A DNA stretch of 64,000 nt from Homoserinimonas sp044769865 (GTDB lineage: Bacteria; Actinomycetota; Actinomycetes; Actinomycetales; Microbacteriaceae), in assembly GCF_044769865.1 (NCBI RefSeq), contig NZ_JBIZWA010000001.1:1550001-1614000 (forward strand). Reading direction: 5' to 3'. Every line of letters begins with the position of its first letter. Within the stretch, counting starts at the first letter, position 1. Shown one piece after another: positions 39,987-48,678 of this stretch. The notes beneath the pieces are model-generated. The model was given only the letters and a program-made list of their open reading frames with translations. It did no database searches and was not told the origin of the DNA. The position numbers and the translations under genes are program-made.

Positions 39987-41185
39987 CTGAAGAGGCGCTG
40001 GAGGCGCTGCACGCCCTCGAGGAGCGGCTCGTCGCCGAGCGCGTAGGAGAGGCGCACGTAGCCGCTCGGGCCGAAGGCCTCGCCGGGCACGACCGCGACC
40101 TCGGCCTGCTCGAGGATGAGATCGGCGAGCTCGAGCGAGGTGGTGGGGGTCACGCCGCCCCATTCGCGGTTCAGCAGCCCCGTGACATCCGGGTACACGT
40201 AGAAGGCGCCCTGCGGGGTCGGCGTGACGACGCCGGGGATCTTGTTGAGCTCGGCGACGATGAGCTGGCGGCGACGGTCGAAGGCGTCGCGCATCGCGAG
40301 CACGTCGTCCTGCGGGCCGGTGAGGGCCGCGATGGCGGCGTGCTGCGAGATGTTCGACACGTTCGACGAGAGGTGCGACTGCAGGTTGCCTGCCGCCTTG
40401 ATCGCGCGCGCGGGGCCGACCATCCAGCCGAGGCGCCATCCGGTCATGGCGTAGCTCTTGGCGACGCCGTTGACGAGGATCGTCTGTTCGGCGAGCTCGG
40501 GCACGACCTCGACGATGGAGGGGGCGTGGGCCGAGCCGTCGTAGACGAGGTTCTGGTAGATCTCGTCGGTGATGACCCAGAGGCCATGCTCGAGGGCCCA
40601 CTCGCCGATCGCCTTCGTCTCCTCGCGCGTGTAGACGGCGCCAGTCGGGTTGGAGGGCGAGACGAAGAGGAGCACCTTGGTGCGTTCGGTGCGGGCGGCC
40701 TCAAGCTGCTCGACTGTGACCTTGTACTCCTGCTCCGAACCGGCGAAGACCTCGACGGGCACGCCGCCGGCAAGCTTCGTCACCTCGGGGTAGGTCGTCC
40801 AGTAGGGCGCGGGCAGGATCACCTCGTCGCCCTCGCTGATGACGGTCGCGAAGGCTTGGTAGACGCCCTGCTTGCCGCCGTTCGTGACGATGACCTGGCT
40901 GGGGGCGACCTCGAGCCCGCTGTCGCGGCGGGTCTTCTCGGCGATCGCCTCACGCAGCGCCGGCAGGCCGGCGGCGGGCGTGTAGCGGTAGTTCTTGGGG
41001 TCGAGCACGGCGGCGGATGCTGCCTCCACGACGTGCTTTGGAGTGCTGAAGTCGGGCTCACCCGCCGCGTAGCTGATGACGGGTCTGCCCTCGGCTTGCA
41101 GCGCTTTGGCCTTGGTGTCGACCTTGAGCGTTGCGGACTCTGCGATGGCGGCGATTCGGCGGGAGATGCTGGGGAGTTCAGTCAC
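39983..41185 (-). CDS. PLP-dependent aminotransferase, aspartate aminotransferase type
   Basis: 400-aa class I/II aminotransferase; aspartate as amino donor is most likely but prephenate or another acid could be used. The PLP lysine is Lys243 in GVAKSYAMTGWRLGWMVGP. SYAAGEPDFSTPKHV, YTPAAGLPALREAIAEK and SPSNPTGAVY are family motifs. Starts at GTG 6 nt after TAGCCT (leaderless pattern). Confidence 0.9.
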   Translation of the reverse strand: MTELPSISRRIAAIAESATLKVDTKAKALQAEGRPVISYAAGEPDFSTPKHVVEAASAAVLDPKNYRYTPAAGLPALREAIAEKTRRDSGLEVAPSQVIVTNGGKQGVYQAFATVISEGDEVILPAPYWTTYPEVTKLAGGVPVEVFAGSEQEYKVTVEQLEAARTERTKVLLFVSPSNPTGAVYTREETKAIGEWALEHGLWVITDEIYQNLVYDGSAHAPSIVEVVPELAEQTILVNGVAKSYAMTGWRLGWMVGPARAIKAAGNLQSHLSSNVSNISQHAAIAALTGPQDDVLAMRDAFDRRRQLIVAELNKIPGVVTPTPQGAFYVYPDVTGLLNREWGGVTPTTSLELADLILEQAEVAVVPGEAFGPSGYVRLSYALGDEPLLEGVQRLQRLFS

Positions 41186-41264
41186 CCTCTCAGGCTAGTG
41201 GAAGGTGTTTCGGGCAGGCTGGTTATTTCACCGGCACCACGATGGCCGCCGTGGGGCGCTCAAC

Positions 41265-41293
41265 TTTACAGCCCTGTGGGCGTGACCTACACT
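41265..41293 (+). promoter_or_regulatory. Promoter of tRNA-Trp-secE-nusG
   Basis: TTTACA (41265-41270), 17 nt, TACACT (41288-41293), a good housekeeping match. The predicted start near 41300 lies 92 nt before the tRNA. A GGTGTG-TTCA-CACACC hairpin (41374-41389) sits just before the mature tRNA 5' end. Confidence 0.75.
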
Positions 41294-41391
41294 GGAGCGT
41301 GGTGGTTGAAATCCGCCAAGCTTTTCTATGCCCATTTGAGGCGCTCATCCCGATCGGATCCGCAGGAGAGCTTGGTGTGTTCACACACCGA

Positions 41392-41464
41392 AGGGCGGTG
41401 GCTCAATTGGTAGAGCAGCGGTCTCCAAAACCGCAGGTTGCAGGTTCGAGTCCTGTCCGCCCTG
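41392..41464 (+). tRNA. trnW: tRNA-Trp (CCA anticodon)
   Basis: 73-nt cloverleaf: acceptor stem AGGGCGG/CCGCCCT, discriminator G, D arm GCTCAATTGGTAGAGC, anticodon stem GCGGT/ACCGC with loop CTCCAAA, T arm with GGTTCGAGTCC. The anticodon CCA reads UGG. The 3' CCA is not encoded. Upstream of secE, as in many bacteria. Confidence 0.97.
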
Positions 41465-41551
41465 CAGCGTGACCAGTGCACATGTGTGCGCTGGCAGGCA
41501 CCTGCCGACGGCCCGATGGTCGTTCGGTCCATGTCCGGAAGGTAATCAGCT

Positions 41552-41830
41552 GTGGCGAGAAACGTGACCGACGACCCGAGTGAGGATGTCGTCGCCAGCG
41601 CCAAGGCGGAGCGCGCGACCCGTCGCGGCCCGTTCGGTCGCCTTGCGCTGTTCCTGCGCCAGGTGATCGCGGAGCTCAAGAAGGTCGTCACCCCGACCCG
41701 CAAGGAGCTCATCAGCTACACGGCTGTCGTGCTGGTCTTCGTCGTCATCATGATGGCGCTCGTCTCCGGCCTCGACTTCCTCTTCGGATTCGTCGTCGCG
41801 TATGTCTTCGGCAACGGACCCGTCGGCTGA
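41552..41830 (+). CDS. secE: Preprotein translocase subunit SecE
   Basis: 92-aa SecYEG subunit. One amphipathic helix (PFGRLALFLRQVIAELKKVVTPTRKEL) and a single membrane segment (YTAVVLVFVVIMMALVSGLDFLFGFV), the short single-spanning form. Starts at GTG, 87 nt after tRNA-Trp, and is followed by nusG. Confidence 0.95.
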   Translation: MARNVTDDPSEDVVASAKAERATRRGPFGRLALFLRQVIAELKKVVTPTRKELISYTAVVLVFVVIMMALVSGLDFLFGFVVAYVFGNGPVG

Positions 41831-41893
41831 CGCCATCGCCCTCCTCGCCGGCACGTGCTGCCGGATCGCCTGAGAACAACGGAATGAGAATCA

Positions 41894-42712
41894 GTGTCTG
41901 ACACAGAACGCGACGAGATCGAGCACTCCTCCATGAGGGAGTTCGCTGTCGACGAGTCCGACGCCGCGTCGGCCCTCGAGGCCGCGCTCGACGCGCAGGC
42001 CCCTGCCGCCGAGAACGAGACCCCCGGCGACGAGGCTGCAGCCGACGAGGCTCCCGCCGACGCCGCTGAAGAGACCGAAGAAGCTGAAGAGGCCGAGGTC
42101 GACCCCTACGAGGAGTTCCGTGCCGAGCTGCGCTCCCTCCCGGGCAAGTGGTACGTCGTGCACTCCTACGCGGGCTTCGAGAAGCGCGTCAAGCAGAACA
42201 TCGAGAACCGTCGCGTGTCGATGACCATGGAGGACTACATCTTCCAGGTCGAGGTGCCGATGGAAGACGTAGTCGAGATCAAGAACGGCCAGCGCAAGCT
42301 CGTCACTCGCGTGCGCATCCCCAGCTACGTGCTCGTGCGCATGGACCTCAACGAGGACAGCTGGTCGGTCGTTCGCCACACCCCCGGCGTGACGGGCTTC
42401 GTGGGCAACGCCCACAACCCGACGCCGCTGCGCTTCGAGGAAGCCTTCAACATGTTGAAGAGCCTCGTGCAGGTCGTCGAGGCCCCCGCGAAGGCTGGTG
42501 CGAAGGGCGGCAAGGCCGTGCAGCGCAGCATCCCGCAGGAGGTCGACTTCGAGATCGGCGAGACCATCACGATCAAGGAGGGCTCGTTCGCGGGCCTGCC
42601 CGGTTCGATCAGCGAGATCAAGCCCGAGAGCGGCAAGCTCACGGTGCTCGTGTCGCTCTTCGAGCGCGAGACCCCCGTCGAGCTCAGCTTCGACCAGGTC
42701 ACCAAGCTCTAA
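41894..42712 (+). CDS. nusG: Transcription termination/antitermination protein NusG
   Basis: 272 aa, with an acidic Glu/Asp/Ala-rich N-terminal extension of about 80 residues before the NGN domain (KWYVVHSYAGFEKRVKQNIENR...VLVRMDLNEDSWSVVRHTPGVTGFVG). The C-terminal KOW domain reads FEIGETITIKEGSFAGLPGSISEI. NusG couples RNA polymerase to Rho and ribosomes. Starts at GTG. The secE-nusG-rplK-rplA order is standard. Confidence 0.96.
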   Translation: MSDTERDEIEHSSMREFAVDESDAASALEAALDAQAPAAENETPGDEAAADEAPADAAEETEEAEEAEVDPYEEFRAELRSLPGKWYVVHSYAGFEKRVKQNIENRRVSMTMEDYIFQVEVPMEDVVEIKNGQRKLVTRVRIPSYVLVRMDLNEDSWSVVRHTPGVTGFVGNAHNPTPLRFEEAFNMLKSLVQVVEAPAKAGAKGGKAVQRSIPQEVDFEIGETITIKEGSFAGLPGSISEIKPESGKLTVLVSLFERETPVELSFDQVTKL

Positions 42713-42731
42713 CACTCCACAGTCCACCGCG

Positions 42732-42776
42732 GCTCGGATAGGCCGAGCAGGCGGAAGAACATCCGGTTCACGGATG
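42732..42776 (+). promoter_or_regulatory. Two hairpins in the rplK leader
   Basis: GCTCGG (42732-42737) / CCGAGC (42743-42748) and CATCCG (42760-42765) / CGGATG (42771-42776), each with a 5-nt loop, in the 87-nt gap before rplK. In other bacteria L1 represses the rplK-rplA mRNA by binding its leader; this region is the place for such a site, but I cannot show the L1 motif. Confidence 0.4.
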
Positions 42777-42799
42777 CTCGAACACGAAAGAAGGAAACA

Positions 42800-43231
42800 A
42801 TGGCACCGAAGAAGAAGGTCACGGGTCTGATCAAGCTGCAGATCCAGGCCGGCGCCGCCAACCCCGCCCCGCCCATCGGCCCGGCGCTCGGTCAGCACGG
42901 CGTCAACATCATGGAGTTCTGCAAGGCGTACAACGCCGCGACGGAGTCGCAGCGCGGCAACGTCATCCCCGTCGAGATCACGGTGTACGAGGACCGCTCG
43001 TTCACGTTCATCCTGAAGACTCCGCCCGCCGCCGAGCTCATCAAGAAGGCTGCTGGCGTTGGCAAGGGTTCGGGCACGCCCCACACCTCCAAGGTGGGCA
43101 AGCTCAGCAAGGACCAGGTTCGTGCGATCGCCGAGCAGAAGATGGCTGACCTCAACGCGAACGACATCGACGCCGCATCGAAGATCATCGAGGGCACCGC
43201 GCGCTCGATGGGCATCACGATCGACGCGTAA
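42800..43231 (+). CDS. rplK: 50S ribosomal protein L11
   Basis: L11 (143 aa) forms the stalk base with the GTPase-associated 23S rRNA. KVTGLIKLQIQAGAANPAPPIGPALGQHGVNIMEFCKAYNA and FTFILKTPPAAELIKKAAG are diagnostic. AAGGAAACA precedes the ATG. rplA follows after 89 nt. Confidence 0.98.
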   Translation: MAPKKKVTGLIKLQIQAGAANPAPPIGPALGQHGVNIMEFCKAYNAATESQRGNVIPVEITVYEDRSFTFILKTPPAAELIKKAAGVGKGSGTPHTSKVGKLSKDQVRAIAEQKMADLNANDIDAASKIIEGTARSMGITIDA

Positions 43232-43320
43232 GTCACCCCAGTCTTTTGGCGACCACGGTCGCCGCAGTGGAAGAGCCCGCCTGGCTCGCTACCCACGAAC
43301 TCATTCCTAGGAGAACAAGC

Positions 43321-44010
43321 ATGGCAACCAAGTCCAAGGCCTACCGGGCCGCAGCAGAGAAGATCGAAGAGGGCAAGTTCTACGCGCCGGCCGACGCCGT
43401 CGCCCTTGCCCGCGAGACCGGCTCGAAGAAGTTCGACTCGACCGTTGAGGTCGCGCTCAAACTCAACGTCGACCCGCGTAAGGCCGACCAGATGGTTCGT
43501 GGCACCGTGAACCTGCCCCACGGCACCGGCAAGACGGCCCGCGTGGTCGTCTTCGCGACGGGCCCCGCGGCTGAGGCGGCCATCGCCGCTGGCGCCGACG
43601 AGGTCGGTGGCGACGAGCTCATCGAGCGCGTGGCAGGCGGATGGACTGACTTCGACTCGGCCGTCTCGACCCCCGAGTTCATGGGTAAGGTCGGTCGCCT
43701 CGGTAAGGTCCTCGGACCCCGTGGCCTCATGCCGAACCCCAAGACCGGCACGGTCACGCCCGACACGGCGAAGGCTGTCACCGAGATCAAGGGCGGCAAG
43801 ATCGAGTTCCGCGTCGACAAGCACGCCAATGTGCACTTCATCGTGGGCAAGGCGTCGTTCGACACCGAGAAGCTGCAGGAGAACCTGCGCTCCGCCCTCG
43901 ACGAGGTTGTGCGCCTCAAGCCGAGCTCGGCAAAGGGCCGCTACATCACCAAGGCCACGGTCACGACCACGTTCGGCCCCGGCATCCCCGTGGACGTCAA
44001 CGCGATCTGA
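43321..44010 (+). CDS. rplA: 50S ribosomal protein L1
   Basis: L1 (229 aa) is the mobile stalk protein at the E site. FDSTVEVALKLNVDPRKADQMVRGTVNLPHGTGK and GPRGLMPNPKTGTVTPD are canonical. TAGGAGAACAAGC precedes the ATG; an in-frame start at 43246 would add 25 unrelated residues. A terminator follows. Confidence 0.98.
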   Translation: MATKSKAYRAAAEKIEEGKFYAPADAVALARETGSKKFDSTVEVALKLNVDPRKADQMVRGTVNLPHGTGKTARVVVFATGPAAEAAIAAGADEVGGDELIERVAGGWTDFDSAVSTPEFMGKVGRLGKVLGPRGLMPNPKTGTVTPDTAKAVTEIKGGKIEFRVDKHANVHFIVGKASFDTEKLQENLRSALDEVVRLKPSSAKGRYITKATVTTTFGPGIPVDVNAI

Positions 44011-44025
44011 CATCTGTCTCTTTGA

Positions 44026-44058
44026 GAAGGGGGTCCGCTTCGGCGGGCCCCCTTCTTG
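44026..44058 (+). terminator. Terminator after rplA
   Basis: GAAGGGGGTCCGC (44026-44038) pairs with GCGGGCCCCCTTC (44043-44055; one G-T pair) across a TTCG tetraloop, followed by ttgtatgtg. It closes the tRNA-Trp-secE-nusG-rplK-rplA unit. Confidence 0.85.
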
Positions 44059-44100
44059 TATGTGTGCGCCGTGGGCGCTCGCGTGCGGCAGGATGGGCTG

Positions 44101-44979
44101 GTGAAGCCCCGCGATCGCCTCCTTGCAGCGCTCGTCGCGCTCATCTTGGGTCTCAACTTCGTCGTCATCGACTGGGGCATGGAGGACGTGCCGCCCCTGC
44201 TGTTCGTCGCCATCCGCTTCGTGGTGGTGCTGCTGCCCGCGATCTTCTTCGTGCGGCGGCCCCACGTGCCCTGGCGTTTCATCGTCGGGGTGGGGCTGTT
44301 CATGTCGCTCGGCCAGTTCGCCCTGCTCTACTCCTCGATGCACCTGGGGATGCCGCCGGGCCTCGCCGCGCTCGTGCTGCAGGCGCAGGTGGTCTTCACG
44401 ATGCTCATCGCCGCGGGGGCGCTCCGCGAGATTCCGCGGCCGGCCCAGCTCGCGGGCGCGCTGATCGGTTCGCTCGGGCTCGCCGTCGTGGCGTTCGGGC
44501 GTGACGCGCAGGTGCCGCTCCTCGCGTTCCTGCTCTGCATTGGTGCGGCCCTCTCGTGGGGTGTCGGCAATGTCATCTCGCGGGCATCCGGCGCCAAGGG
44601 CGGTTTGTCGTTGACGGTGTGGTCGGCGGTGGTCGTGCCCGTGCCGCTCTTCGCGCTCTCGCTCCTGATCGAGGGACCACAGGAGGTCGCGACGGCGCTG
44701 TCAGGGCTCGGCATCGAGGCCATCCTCGCGACCCTCTACACGGCCGTCATCGCGAGCCTCGTCGCCTACGGCATCTTCAACTCGCTATTGTCGCGGCAAC
44801 CGGCGGCGTCGGTCGTCCCGTGGATCCTGCTCGTGCCCGTCGTCGGCATCGTTGCGGCGTGGTTGTTGCTCGGGGAGGTTCCCAACACGGCGGAACTGCT
44901 CGGCGGCGCACTCATGCTCGCGGGGCTGCTGGTGGCGCAGCGCGCCGGTGCCGGGCCGTTCAGGCGAGTGCGGAGCTGA
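44101..44979 (+). CDS. EamA-family (DMT) transporter
   Basis: 292-aa membrane protein with about ten segments in two EamA repeats (ALVALILGLNFVVIDWGMEDVPPLLFVAIRFVVVLLPAIFF; PWILLVPVVGIVAAWLLLGEVPNTAELLGGALMLAGLLV). The relatives export amino acids or other small metabolites; substrate unknown. The GTG at 44101 (KPRDRLLAA) is preferred over an upstream start at 44056 that would begin inside the rplA terminator; CAGGAT lies 6 nt before it. Its 3' end overlaps the convergent hydrolase by 20 nt. Confidence 0.88.
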   Translation: MKPRDRLLAALVALILGLNFVVIDWGMEDVPPLLFVAIRFVVVLLPAIFFVRRPHVPWRFIVGVGLFMSLGQFALLYSSMHLGMPPGLAALVLQAQVVFTMLIAAGALREIPRPAQLAGALIGSLGLAVVAFGRDAQVPLLAFLLCIGAALSWGVGNVISRASGAKGGLSLTVWSAVVVPVPLFALSLLIEGPQEVATALSGLGIEAILATLYTAVIASLVAYGIFNSLLSRQPAASVVPWILLVPVVGIVAAWLLLGEVPNTAELLGGALMLAGLLVAQRAGAGPFRRVRS

Positions 44980-45706
44980 CCGCCGCCCGCAGCGCGGCCA
45001 GGTGCGCGGCCATTCCGTCGTCGCGGGCGGGCAGCATGGTGAGCGTCGAACCGCGGATGCCCGCGTGCCACTGCTCCGCAATGGAGACCGGATGCACGGG
45101 GTCGCGGGGTGCCGCGATGATCGTTGCCGGCGCATCCAGGGTCGCGAGTTCCTTGACGTCGCGGAAGGCCCGGTTGCGCGGGACTTCGACGAGGCGGATG
45201 GCGCGAGCTGCGGCATCCGGGGCCCGGAACTGCTGCAGGGCGGCGTTCGCACCCGCATGCGTCACGAGGGTCATGGAGTGGTAGAGGCTCGAGGCCTTGA
45301 AGCGCTGCTCGGCCGCGGCGGCGCCGTGCCGCATGAGCAGTTCGCCCATGACGGGGAAGGCCCGCAGGTTGTGGGGGAGCGGCCGATCGGTGAAGGAGGG
45401 GCGGATGAACACGAGTCGGTCGATCTCGAACTCGCCCGTGAGTGCGAGGCGGAGGCCGAGCGCCGCCCCCATCGACACCCCGACGATCGAGAGCGCCTCC
45501 GACGTCGCGGAGGCGCGCACGGCGTCGGCGACCTCTGCCGTGAGCGCGGCGAAGGAGTAGTCAGCGGCGTCGCCGATGAGCGTCGATTCGCCGTGCGCGC
45601 GGATGTCGGGTGCGACGACCTCTGCGCCCTCAGGCAGTGCGGGCCCGAGCTGCTTGAGCAGGTGTGCGGCGCTCGTGCCGAGCCCGTGGAGCAGCAGCAC
45701 GGCCAC
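44960..45706 (-). CDS. Alpha/beta hydrolase
   Basis: 248 aa. Typical fold: VAVLLLHGLGTSAAHLLKQL (oxyanion strand), APDIRAHGES, nucleophile elbow GVSMGA, acidic residue in APRDPVHPV and a C-terminal His in LPARDDGMAAHL. Substrate unknown. Starts at GTG 2 nt after the stop of the YqaJ-like gene, so both are probably one transcript. Confidence 0.82.
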   Translation of the reverse strand: MAVLLLHGLGTSAAHLLKQLGPALPEGAEVVAPDIRAHGESTLIGDAADYSFAALTAEVADAVRASATSEALSIVGVSMGAALGLRLALTGEFEIDRLVFIRPSFTDRPLPHNLRAFPVMGELLMRHGAAAAEQRFKASSLYHSMTLVTHAGANAALQQFRAPDAAARAIRLVEVPRNRAFRDVKELATLDAPATIIAAPRDPVHPVSIAEQWHAGIRGSTLTMLPARDDGMAAHLAALRAAVSSALA

Positions 45707-45708
45707 GG

Positions 45709-46335
45709 TCAGCCCCGGCTTCGCTCGGCGAGGGCGGCGACGACGCGGTCGGCGAGCTGCACGAGGATGTGGATCTCGTTCTCGTCGCGGTCGATCCAGC
45801 GGTGCTGCGGTTCGGCGTCGACGGGAACGAACTCGCTGTGCTGTTCCCAGACGAGGAGGGTGCGCTCGGCGCCGAGCACGTACTGCTGCCACCACACCTG
45901 GCGCAGGTAGCTGCGGGGGATCGAGCGCCACGGCGAGCTCGTCGTCTTGATCTCCGCGAGCTCGACGACACCGGACTTCGCGGCGATGCCATCTGGCGTC
46001 GCGAGGTGCAGACGATTGGCAGCGGCGTGGAAGAGCGCGTCGCTCGGCGCGATGCCGAAGTGCTGCTGCACCCAGGCGGCGATCTCGGGTTCCCGCCGGC
46101 GACCGTGGTCCGTGAAGGCGTTGCCCGAGAAGCGGCTGCCGTGCCACTTCTCGTCGACGACGGCCTGCACCGATCGCTCGGTCGCGAGCTTCGCGACATC
46201 CGTTGCCGTGATGCCGCGGCTGCGGGCGCGGAGCCAGGCGATGCGGTCGGATGACCGGGCCAGGATGCGTGAGGTGTGATCGGGTCGCGTCGGCGGCTCG
46301 TCCCAGAGGGGGAGCATGGGTTGGGCGATCGTCAC
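45709..46335 (-). CDS. YqaJ-like viral recombinase family nuclease
   Basis: 208 aa. Resembles YqaJ/lambda-exonuclease-type nucleases: SRGITATDVAKLATERSVQAV, HGRRREPEIAAWVQQHFGI (Glu), ATPDGIAAKSG (Asp), ELAEIKTTSSPW (Glu-x-Lys) and YLRQVWWQQYVLGAERTLLVWEQH match the PD-(D/E)xK arrangement. Such enzymes usually act in phage recombination, but no phage gene is near. Starts at GTG 6 nt after GAGAAT (leaderless pattern); an in-frame start at 46527 would overlap the divergent regulator. Confidence 0.75.
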   Translation of the reverse strand: MTIAQPMLPLWDEPPTRPDHTSRILARSSDRIAWLRARSRGITATDVAKLATERSVQAVVDEKWHGSRFSGNAFTDHGRRREPEIAAWVQQHFGIAPSDALFHAAANRLHLATPDGIAAKSGVVELAEIKTTSSPWRSIPRSYLRQVWWQQYVLGAERTLLVWEQHSEFVPVDAEPQHRWIDRDENEIHILVQLADRVVAALAERSRG

Positions 46336-46450
46336 CTGACCATTCTCGCCGATCGATGCGGCGAGCGGTTCCCGTGGGGCGGCGGGTCGCTTCGCCGCGC
46401 TCCCAGCCGCCTCATAGGCAATGCATAGGCTGCTGGGCAAGATGGTGTCT

Positions 46451-47179
46451 ATGCCAGATGCTGCTGCGCCCCTCACCCATGCCGACGGTTCGCCCGTGCG
46501 GGCGGTCGTCGTCGACGACGAGGCCACCCTTGCCGAGCTCGTGACGATGGCGCTGCGCTATGAGGGCTGGGATGTGCGCTCGGCGGGCGACGGCCAGTCG
46601 GCGGTCAAGTTGATCCGCGAGTTCGACCCCGACGTGGTCGTGCTCGACATCATGCTGCCCGACATCGACGGCCTCGAGGTGCTGCGGCGGGCCCGCGCGG
46701 GCGGCAACGACGTGCCCATCCTGTTCCTGACGGCGAAGGATGCCCTCGACGAGCGCATCGCCGGCCTCACGGCGGGCGGGGATGACTATGTCACCAAGCC
46801 GTTCAGCCTCGAGGAGGTCATCGCGAGGCTTCGTGGGCTCATCCGTCGCTCGGCCCGTCTCGTCCCGAGTGCGGCCGACCCCATCGTGCGCGTCGGTGAC
46901 CTCACGCTCAACGAGCTCAGTTATGAAGTGCACCGCGGAGACCGCGCGATCGACCTGACGGCCACGGAGTTCGAGCTCCTGCGCTATCTCATGCGCAACC
47001 CGCGCACCGTCATGAGCAAGGCGCAGATTCTCGACCGCGTCTGGAGCTACGACTTCGGGGGTCGCGCCAGCATCGTCGAGATCTACATCTCCTACCTTCG
47101 CAAGAAGATCGACGCGGGCGAGAAGCCGATGATCCATACGGTGCGCGGCGTCGGCTACATGATCAAGGCACCCGAGTGA
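46451..47179 (+). CDS. OmpR/PhoB-family response regulator
   Basis: 242 aa. Receiver with Asp66 in DVVVLDIMLPDIDGLEVL and Lys in DYVTKPFSLEE; winged-helix effector domain with DLTATEFELLRYLMRNPRTVMSKAQILDRVW and YISYLRKKI...HTVRGVGYMI. Closest in build to the TcrX/MprA/TrcR group. ATG at 46442 is an alternative. GTGA overlap with the kinase gene. Confidence 0.93.
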   Translation: MPDAAAPLTHADGSPVRAVVVDDEATLAELVTMALRYEGWDVRSAGDGQSAVKLIREFDPDVVVLDIMLPDIDGLEVLRRARAGGNDVPILFLTAKDALDERIAGLTAGGDDYVTKPFSLEEVIARLRGLIRRSARLVPSAADPIVRVGDLTLNELSYEVHRGDRAIDLTATEFELLRYLMRNPRTVMSKAQILDRVWSYDFGGRASIVEIYISYLRKKIDAGEKPMIHTVRGVGYMIKAPE

Positions 47180-48630
47180 CCACGCCGGGTGGCTGGACGC
47201 TGCGACGACGCCTCATCCTCGGCATCGTCGCGCTCCTCGCCGCGGCGAGCATCATCATCGGCACCGTGAGTGTGCTCGCCCTGCGCGGATTCCTGCTCGA
47301 CCGTGTGGATGCGCAACTCGCCTCCGCGACGGGCCGCACGCAGCTCGCCGCGAGCGGGCAGCTGGGCGACGCCCCCGTGCCGGAGCAGCCGGGCAGCGGC
47401 TTCACGACGCTCCGCTTCGGGGTGCAGGGGCCGCTCACGGTCACGGGCGTGGTCGTGGGGGACTCGGCGCGGGCCGGCATCGTGACGGAACACGGTCGCA
47501 TCCGATTCCTCGACGCCGAGGCATCCGAAGCACTCCTGGAGGTGCCCGCGACGGGCGAGCCGGTCACGGTGAATCTGGGCGGTGACCTGGGCGACTACCG
47601 CGCCTCGGGTGACGAGTTCGCGGCCGGTGTCGTCGTCGTCACGGCACTGCCCCTCGCCGATGTCAACCAGACGGTCGGCCAACTGGTCGCCGTGATCGTG
47701 CTGGTCGCCCTGTTCGCCCTCACGGCGGCGGCGATCGCGGGCCGGACTGTCGTGCGGTTCGCCCTTCGTCCGCTCGAACGGGTTGCCGCGACCGCATCCG
47801 CCGTGGCCGACCTGCCCCTCGACCGCGGCGACGTGGACCTCGTCGAGCGGGTCGCGCTCGCCGACGCCGACCCGCAGACGGAGGTCGGCCGCGTCGGTGC
47901 TGCGTTCAACCGGATGCTTGACCACGTCGCCGCGGCATTCACGGCCCGGCAGGAGAGCGAGAACAAGGTGCGGCGCTTCGTGGCCGATGCGAGCCACGAA
48001 CTCCGCACCCCGCTCGCGTCGATCCGCGGCTATGCGGAACTGACACGGCGCAGCGGGCACGAGCTGCCGCACGACGTCGTCCATTCGCTTGGCAGGGTCG
48101 AGTCAGAGGCGGTGCGCATGACCTCCCTCGTGGAGGACCTGCTGCTGCTCGCCCGACTCGACGAGGGTCGCGACCTCGAGCGCCGGCCGGTCGACCTCTC
48201 CCGCCTGCTCGCGGATGCCGTTGGCGACGCGGCCGTGACGGCGAGCGACCACGAATGGGCGCTCGAGATGCCCGACGAACCCATCACGGTGTCGGGGGAC
48301 GACAGCCGCCTGCGCCAGGTCGTCGCGAACCTCCTGGCGAACGCCCGTGTGCACACGCCCGCGGGCACCGAGGTCGTGGCCCGCCTCGCGGTCGATGACG
48401 ACGCCGTCGTGCTCACGGTCTCCGACAATGGGCCCGGCATCCCTCCCGAGCTCCTGCCCCGTCTCTTCGAGCGCTTCGCACGCGGCGACGGCTCGCGTTC
48501 ACGGACGGCCGGCAGCACCGGCCTCGGTCTCGCCATCGTGCGCGCCGTCGTGGAGGGTCACGGCGGGCACGTCTCGGTGCGAAGTTCTGAGGACTCCACG
48601 ACGTTCACGGTGCGCCTGCCCGCCGTGTGA
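47176..48630 (+). CDS. HAMP/HisKA sensor histidine kinase
   Basis: 484 aa. Membrane segment at ~12-38, an extracytoplasmic sensor domain of about 125 residues, second membrane segment at ~165-190, HAMP linker, HisKA with His274 in FVADASHELRTPLASIRGY, and a HATPase domain (VANLLANARVHTP, VSDNGPGIPPELLPRLFERF, GSTGLGLAIV). Partner of the preceding regulator. The stimulus is unknown. An uncharacterised membrane-anchored protein follows after 48 nt. Confidence 0.93.
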   Translation: MTTPGGWTLRRRLILGIVALLAAASIIIGTVSVLALRGFLLDRVDAQLASATGRTQLAASGQLGDAPVPEQPGSGFTTLRFGVQGPLTVTGVVVGDSARAGIVTEHGRIRFLDAEASEALLEVPATGEPVTVNLGGDLGDYRASGDEFAAGVVVVTALPLADVNQTVGQLVAVIVLVALFALTAAAIAGRTVVRFALRPLERVAATASAVADLPLDRGDVDLVERVALADADPQTEVGRVGAAFNRMLDHVAAAFTARQESENKVRRFVADASHELRTPLASIRGYAELTRRSGHELPHDVVHSLGRVESEAVRMTSLVEDLLLLARLDEGRDLERRPVDLSRLLADAVGDAAVTASDHEWALEMPDEPITVSGDDSRLRQVVANLLANARVHTPAGTEVVARLAVDDDAVVLTVSDNGPGIPPELLPRLFERFARGDGSRSRTAGSTGLGLAIVRAVVEGHGGHVSVRSSEDSTTFTVRLPAV

Positions 48631-48678
48631 GGGTTTCGGCTGCGACAATTGCCGCACCCGAAACACGAAGGACCGTTT

